A stretch of DNA of 43,880 bases, from the NCBI GenBank assembly GCA_002491245.1, contig DKVO01000023.1, positions 16,422 to 60,301 on the forward strand, written 5' to 3'. Under the pieces are notes generated by a model, which worked only from the letters and a program-made list of their open reading frames with translations, did not search any database and had not been told where the DNA came from. This DNA is from Porphyromonadaceae bacterium UBA7176. GTDB lineage: Bacteria; Bacteroidota; Bacteroidia; Bacteroidales; Muribaculaceae. Below, in pieces: positions 1 to 7,905 of this stretch. Every line of letters starts with the position of its first letter. The stretch's first letter is position 1. Position numbers and translations under genes: made by a program.

Positions 1-2178
1 AATCATGCCGAGGTCTTCGGCGCAACATAGCATGTCGGTGGCATCAATAAGCGGCGGCAATTTCCACATCGCCTTGCCATACCAGAAATCGTTGTGGCGG
101 CGATAGAAGAAATCGTTGTAGAGCCGGTTGAAGCACCAGCGCTCATAGTCGTTGAGTGAGCGGTAGGCATAAGTATACTGAGCCGAGATGCGCGGATGAT
201 ATTTTCCTTTTTCCACCGGATCTTCGATAAAGAGCACTTCGTCGGCAAGCCCCATGAGGCCGTTGCATATCCGGGTGTTTTTTTCGTCTTTTGGCAGTCC
301 GGCAAAGTAGTCGGCGATTTTACGCTGGGTGTCGAAAGCAGGTTTGAAACCGTAGCGACCGTCCTTGCCTTTGTCGAGGTATGTCTTTATTACCTCGGCG
401 GTATATGGCCCGAAGAAGTCTCCCAGGAAGTAGTCCATGATATATGGCTTTGTCTGTGCTTCGGGGTTGATCCAGAAGTCGTAGCTGTTGCGCAGCTCTT
501 CGGGTGAGAACGGAAGTGCCGGGTTGAAATAACCAAGGAGGCCGTGGACGGCGTCCATAGGTATCTGCCATATGCGGAAGAAGCCCAGCACATGATCAAT
601 GCGGTAGGCGTCGAAATACTCCGCCATTTTGCGGAAACGCGATTTCCACCATGCGAAACCGTCTTTGTTCATCTCCTCCCAGTTGTATGTCGGTAAGCCC
701 CAGTTCTGACCCATGACAGAAAAATCGTCGGGAGGGGCACCGGCCTGACAGTCGAGATTGAATAGTCGTGGATCGGTCCACGCATCGGCACTTGTGCGTG
801 ATATACCGATTGGTACGTCACCTTTGAGCGCCACGCCTTTAGATGCCGCATATTCGTGGACACGGCGCATCTGTCGGTCGAGATGGTATTGTATATAGCA
901 TGCCAGATCAATACCTTCTCTGTCGGTCTTGATCACCTTTGCCAGCACATCATCGGAGTATTCCGAATATTCGCCCCACTGGGTGAAGTCGGGTGTGCCG
1001 AATCGGTCGCGTAGAACACAGAAAGCGGCGTATGGCATAAGCCAGCCTGAGTTCCGCTTGACAAATGCCTTGTATTCGGCCGAATTCAGGGTTTTGTCGC
1101 CTTCTTGAGCATAAATTTCATTGATGTAGGCCTTTTTGGCTTCGTTGGCGCGCTCATAGTCTACAGTGGCAAGGGCATTCAGCTCAGTGGCCAAGTTGCG
1201 GTAGTATGCGTCACGGGCAGGGTCGGCCAGTGTGCCGAGGTCGGTGACACGCAGATACATGGGATGAAGCGCGAATGTGGAATTGGCGTTGTATGGATAC
1301 GAATCCGTCCATGTATGTGTCATGGTGGTGTCGTTGATTGGCAGCAATTGCAATATCGACTGATGCGTGGCTGCCGCCCAGTCGATCATACCGAAGAGGT
1401 CGTAGAAGTCGCCGACACCCATGTCGTCGCGGCTGCGGAGAGAGAAGACAGGTATGGCAGTTCCGGCGCCGCGCCAGGGGCGTAACGTGTTGATGAAACG
1501 CATGCCATTAAACACTGTGGCCTCGCCGGCGTTTACCGGTGAGCCTATATGGCGGTTTTCGCCACCTTCCCATGCTATGACATTACCAGTGGCGCGGTCA
1601 AGGATGAGAAATTTATATTCTGTTGACGAGGCGAGACACTCAGCCGGAATGTTGGCTTGCCATAGAGGGAATGTCATATTCGACATACGCACCGCACGGC
1701 TGGCATCCCAGTTGCCCAAGGCATCGGTATTGCCGCTCACGGCAAGCACATGGCGACCATCGACCATAGGAGCCGCTACAGAGAGTGTTATAAATCCTCG
1801 CACGGGCACAACAGCTTTGTCGGTTGTGTCTTGCCGGCACACACAGTCGGTAAAGAGCGAAGAGTAGAGCGGTTTGTCCAATGGCTGGTCTTGCCAGCGG
1901 TCGTAGATGCGATAGGTACCCTCTCCACTTGCGGCGAAACGGTTACCATGTCCCCATTCGTCTTTTACCGAGCCGTCGTCGTTGCGTACGAAGTAGCGGT
2001 ATTCGAAATCTCCCTCGGCCGCCGGGATGTCTATTGTAGCCGACCAATGGTCGGTGCCGTCGAGATTTAGCTTCACGGCCTTGTCGTTGTCGCAGGCACC
2101 CAGTGCGGCCGGGGTACCTGTCACGTATACCGACTCTCCCCAATTGGTGCGGTATACTATGTTGAAGATAATCTTCAT
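1..2178 (-). CDS. malQ: 4-alpha-glucanotransferase, DPE2-like (CBM20-CBM20-GH77), 3'-truncated by window edge
   Basis: Amylomaltase that moves glucan chains between malto-oligosaccharides or onto glucose, acting in the cytoplasm because no signal peptide is present. The frame is open from ATG at 2178 (MKIIFNIVYRTNWGE) to the window edge, giving 726 codons without a stop. Two N-terminal starch-binding CBM20-like modules are visible (about residues 1-115 and 120-230; NWGESVYVTG and NTDALGNWD motifs). The GH77 domain follows, with nucleophile Asp528 in YRIDH and acid/base Glu721 in AEDLG. The third catalytic Asp lies beyond the edge. The two residues are 193 apart, much further than in short bacterial MalQ. 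That fits the insertion known from plant DPE2 and Bacteroidetes relatives. It appears monocistronic; the next gene upstream ends at a terminator. Confidence 0.93.
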   Translation of the reverse strand, partial: MKIIFNIVYRTNWGESVYVTGTPAALGACDNDKAVKLNLDGTDHWSATIDIPAAEGDFEYRYFVRNDDGSVKDEWGHGNRFAASGEGTYRIYDRWQDQPLDKPLYSSLFTDCVCRQDTTDKAVVPVRGFITLSVAAPMVDGRHVLAVSGNTDALGNWDASRAVRMSNMTFPLWQANIPAECLASSTEYKFLILDRATGNVIAWEGGENRHIGSPVNAGEATVFNGMRFINTLRPWRGAGTAIPVFSLRSRDDMGVGDFYDLFGMIDWAAATHQSILQLLPINDTTMTHTWTDSYPYNANSTFALHPMYLRVTDLGTLADPARDAYYRNLATELNALATVDYERANEAKKAYINEIYAQEGDKTLNSAEYKAFVKRNSGWLMPYAAFCVLRDRFGTPDFTQWGEYSEYSDDVLAKVIKTDREGIDLACYIQYHLDRQMRRVHEYAASKGVALKGDVPIGISRTSADAWTDPRLFNLDCQAGAPPDDFSVMGQNWGLPTYNWEEMNKDGFAWWKSRFRKMAEYFDAYRIDHVLGFFRIWQIPMDAVHGLLGYFNPALPFSPEELRNSYDFWINPEAQTKPYIMDYFLGDFFGPYTAEVIKTYLDKGKDGRYGFKPAFDTQRKIADYFAGLPKDEKNTRICNGLMGLADEVLFIEDPVEKGKYHPRISAQYTYAYRSLNDYERWCFNRLYNDFFYRRHNDFWYGKAMWKLPPLIDATDMLCCAEDLGMI

Positions 2179-2219
2179 AGAGCGGTAATATGTATGATAT
2201 AAATTGTTTTCATCATTTG

Positions 2220-2243
2220 ACGGCATATGCCGTTACAAAGATA
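2220..2243 (-). promoter_or_regulatory. candidate malQ -7 box with a 14-bp perfect palindrome at the presumed start site
   Basis: On the minus strand TATCTTTG (2243-2236) fits the Bacteroidetes -7 consensus TANNTTTG. No exact TTTG lies 19-21 nt upstream; the nearest is ATTG at 17 nt. The perfect palindrome ACGGCATATGCCGT occupies 2220-2233, where transcription would begin if the -7 box is real. An operator role is inference. Confidence 0.4.
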
Positions 2244-2381
2244 AGGAATTTATCAGCGAGCAATTTCGATTTTAAGATAAATTATGATTTGGGAAAGGGG
2301 AAAAATGTGGAGAGCCTATTGGAGCGGACGTCGTAGTTGCAATGAGATTTCATTGGGCTTGTCGAAGACCATTTGAAATAG

Positions 2382-2416
2382 CAAAAGGCAGCACCCTTGA
2401 TGAGTGTTGCCTTTTG
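2382..2416 (-). terminator. terminator downstream of the methylmalonyl-CoA mutase operon
   Basis: Thirteen-bp arms (2382-2394 and 2404-2416) around a 9-nt loop start 20 bp after the mutB stop. On the minus strand the 3' arm ends in CCTTTTG, so the U-run is short. One pair is an A/C mismatch on that strand and G-U on the other. It could also act on plus-strand transcripts. Confidence 0.65.
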
Positions 2417-2435
2417 TGAGATGGGTTATTGGGTG

Positions 2436-4565
2436 TTATTCTTCGTTGAGAATTTCAAGCATCTTGATAGCCGACATGGGAATACGTGTGCCGGGGCCGA
2501 AGATGGCGGCTACGCCGGCTTTGTAAAGGAAGTCGTAGTCCTGAGCCGGAATAACGCCGCCGGCAGTTACAAGGATATCTTCGCGGCCGAGCTTTTTAAG
2601 CTCTTCGATAACTTGCGGAATGAGCGTCTTGTGACCAGCGGCAAGCGACGATACGCCAAGTATGTGCACGTCGTTTTCTACAGCTTGGCGTGCAGCCTCG
2701 GCCGGGGTCTGGAAAAGAGGGCCCATATCGACATCGAAGCCACAGTCAGCGTAGCCGGTGGCTACAACTTTAGCTCCGCGGTCGTGACCGTCCTGGCCCA
2801 TTTTTGCAATCATGATACGGGGCTGACGGCCCTCACGTTTGGCGAACTCCTCGCACATCTGCTGTGCTTTCACGAAGTCGGGGTCTTGCTTGGTTTCGTT
2901 TGCGTACACGCCTGAGATTGTTCTGATTTGAGCTTTATAACGGCCCACGACTTCTTCGCAGGCATCGGATATTTCGCCGAGGGTCGCACGCAGGCCGGCA
3001 GCTTTGACTGCGAGGTCGAGGAGGTTGCCTTCTTTGGTGCGGACACATTCGGTGATTGCGGCCAGAGCCTCTTTCACCTTGGCTTCGTCGCGGTGTGCTT
3101 TCACGTCGTCGAGACGCTCGATCTGCTCGCGGCGTACTTCGGTGTTGTCAATCTCGAGGATATCGATCGGGTCTTCGTGGTCGAGACGGTATTTGTTGAT
3201 ACCGACGATAGTTTGGCGGCCAGAGTCGATACGTGCCTGTGTACGTGCGGCAGCTTCTTCGATACGGAGTTTGGGCAGACCGGTTTCGATAGCTTTGGCC
3301 ATGCCGCCAAGTTTCTCGATTTCCTGGATATGCTCCCAAGCGCGGTGTGCGATTTCGTTGGTGAGGGCTTCCACATAGTATGAGCCACCCCACGGGTCGA
3401 TGGCGCGTGTCACCTGTGTCTCTTCCTGAATGTAAATCTGGGTGTTACGGGCAATACGGGCTGAGAAATCGGTCGGAAGGGCGATGGCTTCGTCGAGAGC
3501 GTTGGTATGGAGACTCTGGGTATGGCCAAGGGCAGCGCCCATAGCTTCGATACACGTGCGGCCTACGTTGTTGAAGGGGTCTTGCTCAGTGAGCGACCAG
3601 CCGGAGGTCTGCGAGTGTGTGCGGAGAGCGAGCGATTTGGGGTTCTTGGGGTTAAACTGTTTCACAATCTTGGCCCAAAGCATACGTGCGGCACGCATCT
3701 TGGCCACTTCCATGAAGTAGTTCATGCCTATAGCCCAGAAGAACGACAGACGCGGAGCGAATGCATCGATATCCATGCCTGCATTGACGCCGGCACGAAG
3801 ATATTCGAGGCCGTCGGCAAGAGTGTAGGCAAGCTCGATGTCGCAGGTCGCGCCGGCTTCCTGCATGTGGTAGCCCGAGATTGAGATAGAGTTGAACTTG
3901 GGCATGTTCTGCGAGGTGTACTCGAAGATATCGGCGATGATGCGCATTGAGAATTCCGGCGGATAGATATAGGTGTTGCGCACCATGAACTCCTTGAGGA
4001 TATCGTTCTGTATCGTGCCTGCCATTTCTTCGAGTTTTGCACCCTGCTCAAGGCCTGCGTTGATGTAGAAGGCAAGCACGGGAAGTACGGCGCCATTCAT
4101 GGTCATCGACACTGACATCTTGTTGAGAGGAATGCCGTCGAAGAGCACTTTCATGTCTTCAATCGAGCAGATCGACACGCCTGCCTTGCCCACGTCACCT
4201 ACAACACGGGAGTGGTCGGCATCATAGCCACGGTGTGTGGCCAAATCGAAGGCTACCGACAGACCTTTCTGACCGGAGGCGAGATTGCGGCGGTAGAATG
4301 CGTTCGACTCGGCAGCGGTGGAGAATCCTGCATACTGGCGGATAGTCCAGGGGCGCAGAGGGTACATGGCACTGTACGGGCCACGGAGGTAGGGTGGGAT
4401 GCCGCTCATGAAGTTGAGGTGCTCGAGGCCCTCAAGGTCAGCTTTAGTGTAGACGGGCTTTACAGGGATAAGTTCGGGAGTCGTCCAATCTTCGGTCGCT
4501 GTGGCAGCAGGCTTGGTGCCACAGAGCCCTGATGTTATATCGATATTTTTAAAATCGGGTTTCAT
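2436..4565 (-). CDS. mutB: methylmalonyl-CoA mutase, large (catalytic) subunit
   Basis: Adenosylcobalamin-dependent isomerase interconverting succinyl-CoA and (R)-methylmalonyl-CoA, part of the fermentative succinate-to-propionate route of Bacteroidales; cytoplasmic. The 709-residue product matches the usual length. The N-terminal TIM-barrel substrate domain contains the YHMQEAGA motif. The C-terminal B12-binding domain starts near residue 585 with the DxHxxG motif (GQDGHDRGAK, cobalt-ligand His594), followed by GVSSLAAGH and TAGGVIP. The start is MKPDFKNIDIT at 4565. An in-frame ATG at 4688 would overlap the small-subunit gene by more than 100 bp and is unlikely. The gene lies 17 bp after mutA and forms one operon with it. 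Confidence 0.97.
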   Translation of the reverse strand: MKPDFKNIDITSGLCGTKPAATATEDWTTPELIPVKPVYTKADLEGLEHLNFMSGIPPYLRGPYSAMYPLRPWTIRQYAGFSTAAESNAFYRRNLASGQKGLSVAFDLATHRGYDADHSRVVGDVGKAGVSICSIEDMKVLFDGIPLNKMSVSMTMNGAVLPVLAFYINAGLEQGAKLEEMAGTIQNDILKEFMVRNTYIYPPEFSMRIIADIFEYTSQNMPKFNSISISGYHMQEAGATCDIELAYTLADGLEYLRAGVNAGMDIDAFAPRLSFFWAIGMNYFMEVAKMRAARMLWAKIVKQFNPKNPKSLALRTHSQTSGWSLTEQDPFNNVGRTCIEAMGAALGHTQSLHTNALDEAIALPTDFSARIARNTQIYIQEETQVTRAIDPWGGSYYVEALTNEIAHRAWEHIQEIEKLGGMAKAIETGLPKLRIEEAAARTQARIDSGRQTIVGINKYRLDHEDPIDILEIDNTEVRREQIERLDDVKAHRDEAKVKEALAAITECVRTKEGNLLDLAVKAAGLRATLGEISDACEEVVGRYKAQIRTISGVYANETKQDPDFVKAQQMCEEFAKREGRQPRIMIAKMGQDGHDRGAKVVATGYADCGFDVDMGPLFQTPAEAARQAVENDVHILGVSSLAAGHKTLIPQVIEELKKLGREDILVTAGGVIPAQDYDFLYKAGVAAIFGPGTRIPMSAIKMLEILNEE

Positions 4566-4582
4566 AATGTTGGGTCTGTGAC

Positions 4583-6433
4583 TTATTTGTTGAGTAGACG
4601 GTTGTTGAAGTCGCGGAGAGTGTCGAGCACGTTGCAGCGGACATGTACGAAATCCTTGATGCCGGCAGCCTTGAGGTCGTCGGTGCATGCAGGGTTACCG
4701 GCTACGACAAATTCAGCGCGGCCGTCGAGATACTTGAAGGCCGCAGGTGCGAGATCTGCGTATTCGTCGTCGCTCGAGCAGAGCACGACAACATCAGCGC
4801 CTTGGGCAAGGGCTGCGTCGATGCCTTCTTCTACTGTATTGAAGCCAAGGTTGTCGATGATTTCATAACCTGCGCAACCAAAGAAGTTGGTCGAGAACTG
4901 GGCGCGTGCCAGACGCATGGCCAGATTGCCGATAGTGAGCATGAACACTTTGGGGCGCTTGGTGGCCGCTTCTGTAGCAAGTCGCAGATCTTCGAAATCT
5001 GATGCGGCGCGCTTGCCGGTCAGTGCATTGGGGCCGTCTTCGTGACCTCCGCAACCGCAGTGGCATTTGCAGCCGCTGTTCTCAATCTTGCCGGCAGCCT
5101 TCTCATTGACATTGGGGTATTGGTTGGTGCCAAGCAACACTTCCTTACGGCGTGCTACATCGGTGTGACGTTTGGCGCACGACTCATTGACTGCTTTCTG
5201 CACCTTGCCGTCGCCTGTGCATGCGAAGAAACCGCCTTCGTCTACTGTTGCGAGGAAAAGTTTCCAAGCCTCTTTTGCAATCGCTACGGTAAGTTCTTCT
5301 ACATAATAGCTGCCGCCGGCAGGGTCTACAACCTTGTCCATGTGGCTTTCTTCCTTCAGAAGGAACTGCTGGTTACGGGCAATGCGCTCCGAAAATGCGT
5401 CCGGAGTCTTGTATGGAGTATCGAACGGAGTGGTGACAATCGAGTCAACACCGGCTACACATGCCGAGAATGTCTCGGTTTGGCTGCGGAGGAGGTTGAC
5501 ATGAGCGTCGTAAATTGTCTGGTTGAATCGCGATGTTGTGGCGTTGACAAGCATCTTTGCGGCGTCTTCACCGGCTCCGTATTGCTGCACGATCTGTGCC
5601 CATAGCATACGGGCAGCACGGAATTTTGCAATTTCCATGAAGAAGTTGCTCGATACGCACATATTGAATTTGATGCGTCCGGCCACTTCGTCGGCGCTGC
5701 GTCCGGCGTCGGTCAGGAGGGTCATCCACTGGGCGCCCCAGGCGAGGGCATAGCCGAGTTCCTGATAGATAAATGCACCTGCGTTGGCCAGGATGTCAGA
5801 ATCTACGCTAAGACAACGCAGGCCTGCTACGGGTGCGGTAGCTTCGAGTAATGCAACGGCATTCTCTGCGATGGCGGCGCTATCGACGCCTTCGATACCG
5901 TGGCGCATCTGGCGGCGGAGCGGATTATAATCTATCGAGCCTCTGAATGTATCTTCAGCGCCGGCAGCCTTTACTGCTGCGACGAGTGCCTTGGCTACTT
6001 CCACGGCTTTGCCGGGACAGCAGGTGAGGTTGATTTCTACTTTAGCAAGATCGATACCCTTGAGCAGTGTGGCAACGTCTTCAGGTGCCGATACTTTAAA
6101 GCCCAGTGAGTTCACACCCTTGGTAAGGACGTCGAGTGCGGTGGCGTTGGCCTCTTCCGCAGTTCCAGCGATGATGTCTTGACGGGTAAGCCAGTCGTTG
6201 TCGGTACGGGTACCGCGGACGTAGGGATATTGACCGGGAAGTGAGTCGGTAGTTTTGAAATCGGCGATATCTTCGGCGCGGTAGACGGGCTGTACGTCAA
6301 AGCCTTCATTGGTTCGCCATACCAGTTTCTTGTTGAAATCGGCCCCTTTGAGGTCGGTTTCCACTTTGGTTCGCCACTCCTGGTAGCTTACCTGGGGAAA
6401 CTGGTCGAATAATCTTTCTCTATTTTCTGCCAT
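4583..6433 (-). CDS. mutA: methylmalonyl-CoA mutase, small (structural) subunit
   Basis: Non-catalytic partner of the mutase heterodimer, 616 residues, and first gene of the two-gene operon. It shares the TIM-barrel architecture of the large subunit (for example FFMEIAKFRAARMLWAQIV near 264-283 and DPAGGSYYVEELT near 370-382). Its degenerate C-terminal cobalamin-like domain lacks DxHxxG, as expected for this subunit. The linker between the two halves carries a Cys/His cluster at 455-464 (four Cys and two His in ten residues) that could bind a metal. I do not know whether relatives conserve it. The start MAENRERLFDQFPQ at 6433 lies about 80 nt downstream of the inferred transcription start. 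Confidence 0.96.
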   Translation of the reverse strand: MAENRERLFDQFPQVSYQEWRTKVETDLKGADFNKKLVWRTNEGFDVQPVYRAEDIADFKTTDSLPGQYPYVRGTRTDNDWLTRQDIIAGTAEEANATALDVLTKGVNSLGFKVSAPEDVATLLKGIDLAKVEINLTCCPGKAVEVAKALVAAVKAAGAEDTFRGSIDYNPLRRQMRHGIEGVDSAAIAENAVALLEATAPVAGLRCLSVDSDILANAGAFIYQELGYALAWGAQWMTLLTDAGRSADEVAGRIKFNMCVSSNFFMEIAKFRAARMLWAQIVQQYGAGEDAAKMLVNATTSRFNQTIYDAHVNLLRSQTETFSACVAGVDSIVTTPFDTPYKTPDAFSERIARNQQFLLKEESHMDKVVDPAGGSYYVEELTVAIAKEAWKLFLATVDEGGFFACTGDGKVQKAVNESCAKRHTDVARRKEVLLGTNQYPNVNEKAAGKIENSGCKCHCGCGGHEDGPNALTGKRAASDFEDLRLATEAATKRPKVFMLTIGNLAMRLARAQFSTNFFGCAGYEIIDNLGFNTVEEGIDAALAQGADVVVLCSSDDEYADLAPAAFKYLDGRAEFVVAGNPACTDDLKAAGIKDFVHVRCNVLDTLRDFNNRLLNK

Positions 6434-6518
6434 AAATAATTGATATATCGATATTTGATATGTTTTGTAACGGTAGTGTGCGATTTAAGGAGTTGCTTAA
6501 TTGCAACCTTTCGATGCA

Positions 6519-6549
6519 CAAAAGTAATGACTTTTAGATAAATAGCAAA
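6519..6549 (-). promoter_or_regulatory. promoter of the mutA-mutB operon
   Basis: The minus strand carries TTTG at 6549-6546, 19 nt, then TACTTTTG at 6526-6519, an exact match to TTTG-N19-21-TANNTTTG. Transcription would start near 6513, leaving a leader of about 80 nt. That is too short for a cobalamin riboswitch, and none is visible. Confidence 0.8.
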
Positions 6550-6620
6550 ATATTACGCAAAAAATCGGAGCTTATTATTTAAATCGTCGATGTTAAGTAA
6601 TGTTAAAATGGATGCGGAAA

Positions 6621-6652
6621 TTTGCACGTCATAAAAAACGGTTGTAAATTTG
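6621..6652 (+). promoter_or_regulatory. promoter of tRNA-Glu
   Basis: TTTG at 6621-6624, 20 nt, then TAAATTTG at 6645-6652, an exact Bacteroidetes promoter match ending 37 nt before the mature tRNA. It is divergent from the mut promoter about 70 bp away. Confidence 0.8.
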
Positions 6653-6689
6653 CATCGCAAAAGCAAAAGATGCTTTGGCAAATACTCAT

Positions 6690-6762
6690 GGCGAATTAGT
6701 GTAGAGGCCTAGCACGCCACCCTCTCAAGGTGGAGACTCGGGTTCGAATCCCGGACTCGCTA
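6690..6762 (+). tRNA. tRNA-Glu, anticodon CUC
   Basis: A 73-nt cloverleaf. The 7-bp acceptor has one G-U and one A/C position. The D arm is GTG...CAC with AGAGGCCTA, and the anticodon stem is CCACC/GGTGG with loop CTCTCAA (anticodon 6724-6726). The variable loop is 4 nt, as in other glutamate tRNAs. The T arm is TCGGG-TTCGAAT-CCCGG and the discriminator is A6762. No 3' CCA is encoded (CTTT follows), so it must be added enzymatically. It decodes GAG. Confidence 0.93.
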
Positions 6763-6770
6763 CTTTTTCG

Positions 6771-6800
6771 AAGGCAGATCCAACAAGGTCTGCCTTTTTT
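6771..6800 (+). terminator. terminator between tRNA-Glu and dinB
   Basis: The arms AAGGCAGA (6771-6778) and TCTGCCTT (6789-6796) enclose a 10-nt loop and end in a run of six T (6795-6800). It begins 9 nt after the tRNA. Confidence 0.85.
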
Positions 6801-6819
6801 ACATTCTCTTCTTACCCCT

Positions 6820-7899
6820 ATGACACGAAAAATAATCCATATCGATATGGACGCCTTCTACGCCTCGGTAGAGCAGCGCGACAATCCTTCGCTCCGCGGC
6901 CGACCATTGGCTGTAGGCCAGGCCGATGGCAGAGGTGTGGTGGCTGCAGTCAGTTATGAAGCACGACGTTACGGCGTACGGTCGGCAATGTCATCCTCGA
7001 AAGCACGGAAACTATGCCCGGACCTGACTTTCGTCAACTGCCGCTTCGATGTCTACAAAAAAGTATCGGCACAGATCCACGACATATTCCATGAATATAC
7101 CGACATTATAGAACCGATCTCGCTCGACGAGGCCTTTCTCGATGTGACGGAAAACTTTCCGGGCATAGACCTCGCCGTCGATATCGCGAGAGAGATAAAA
7201 ATCAAGATACGCGAACGCCTGTCACTGGTCGCTTCCGCTGGAGTATCGTACAACAAGTTCCTCGCCAAGATAGCTTCGGATTACCGCAAGCCCGACGGCC
7301 TATGCGTGATTGCGCCTCAACGTGCCCTCGATTTCATCGCCAGGATGCCTGTGGAGTCGTTTTGGGGTGTCGGACCGGTAACTGCCGCCAAGATGCACAA
7401 TTTGGGCATATACACAGGCGAAGACCTGCGTAAGCTCACTCCGGGAGAGCTCAGGCTGCATTTCGGCAAGGCCGGACGTCTCTACTATCAGTTTGCCCGT
7501 GGAGTCGACGACCGGCCTGTTGAGGCCTTCCGCGAGAGAAAATCAAGAGGAGTCGAACGTACTCTCGACACCGACATCTCGGCACCGGAGGATATCGACA
7601 ATCTTGTAACCCAGCTTGTCGGAGAACTGATGGCGCGACTCGAAAAGGCCGGTTTCAGCGGTCGCTCGCTGACGCTGAAAGTTCGTTTCGCCGATTTCTC
7701 GCAACTGACCCGTACAATATCAACTCTACCGCGCGTTCTTGATGCCGGAGTCCTTCTTGAAGGCGCACGTGAACTGATAGAAAAGGCCGACCTCAACGGC
7801 CGGCCTATACGTCTGCTCGGGCTTTCTGTTAGCCGGCAGATTAAATCGGAGTGGCATAACGGCAACACCCGTCAGCTCCTCTTCGATTTCGACGAATAG
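6820..7899 (+). CDS. dinB: DNA polymerase IV (Y-family translesion polymerase)
   Basis: Error-prone polymerase that bypasses lesions at stalled forks. The 359-residue product starts with MTRKIIHIDMDAFYASVEQ. Metal ligands are Asp9 and the Asp103-Glu104 pair in SLDEAFLDV. YEARRYGVRSAM and the helix-hairpin-helix region SFWGVGPVTAAKM are family-typical, the little-finger domain follows, and the C-terminus carries RQLLFDF, a likely beta-clamp motif. The open frame extends upstream to an ATG at 6730 inside the tRNA, but 6820 is chosen because homology begins there. Only 19 bp separate the tRNA terminator from the start and I see no separate promoter, so expression may depend on read-through. I see no SOS box. 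Confidence 0.96.
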   Translation: MTRKIIHIDMDAFYASVEQRDNPSLRGRPLAVGQADGRGVVAAVSYEARRYGVRSAMSSSKARKLCPDLTFVNCRFDVYKKVSAQIHDIFHEYTDIIEPISLDEAFLDVTENFPGIDLAVDIAREIKIKIRERLSLVASAGVSYNKFLAKIASDYRKPDGLCVIAPQRALDFIARMPVESFWGVGPVTAAKMHNLGIYTGEDLRKLTPGELRLHFGKAGRLYYQFARGVDDRPVEAFRERKSRGVERTLDTDISAPEDIDNLVTQLVGELMARLEKAGFSGRSLTLKVRFADFSQLTRTISTLPRVLDAGVLLEGARELIEKADLNGRPIRLLGLSVSRQIKSEWHNGNTRQLLFDFDE

Positions 7900-7905
7900 A
7901 TGCTC

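Noticed and set aside
6434..6513. Cobalamin riboswitch before the B12-dependent mutase operon
   Set aside because: The predicted leader is only about 80 nt and no B12-box-like sequence was recognised.
6730..6819. Longer DinB starting inside tRNA-Glu
   Set aside because: The first 30 codons fall in the tRNA and its terminator and are not conserved; the family start is MTRKIIHIDMD at 6820.
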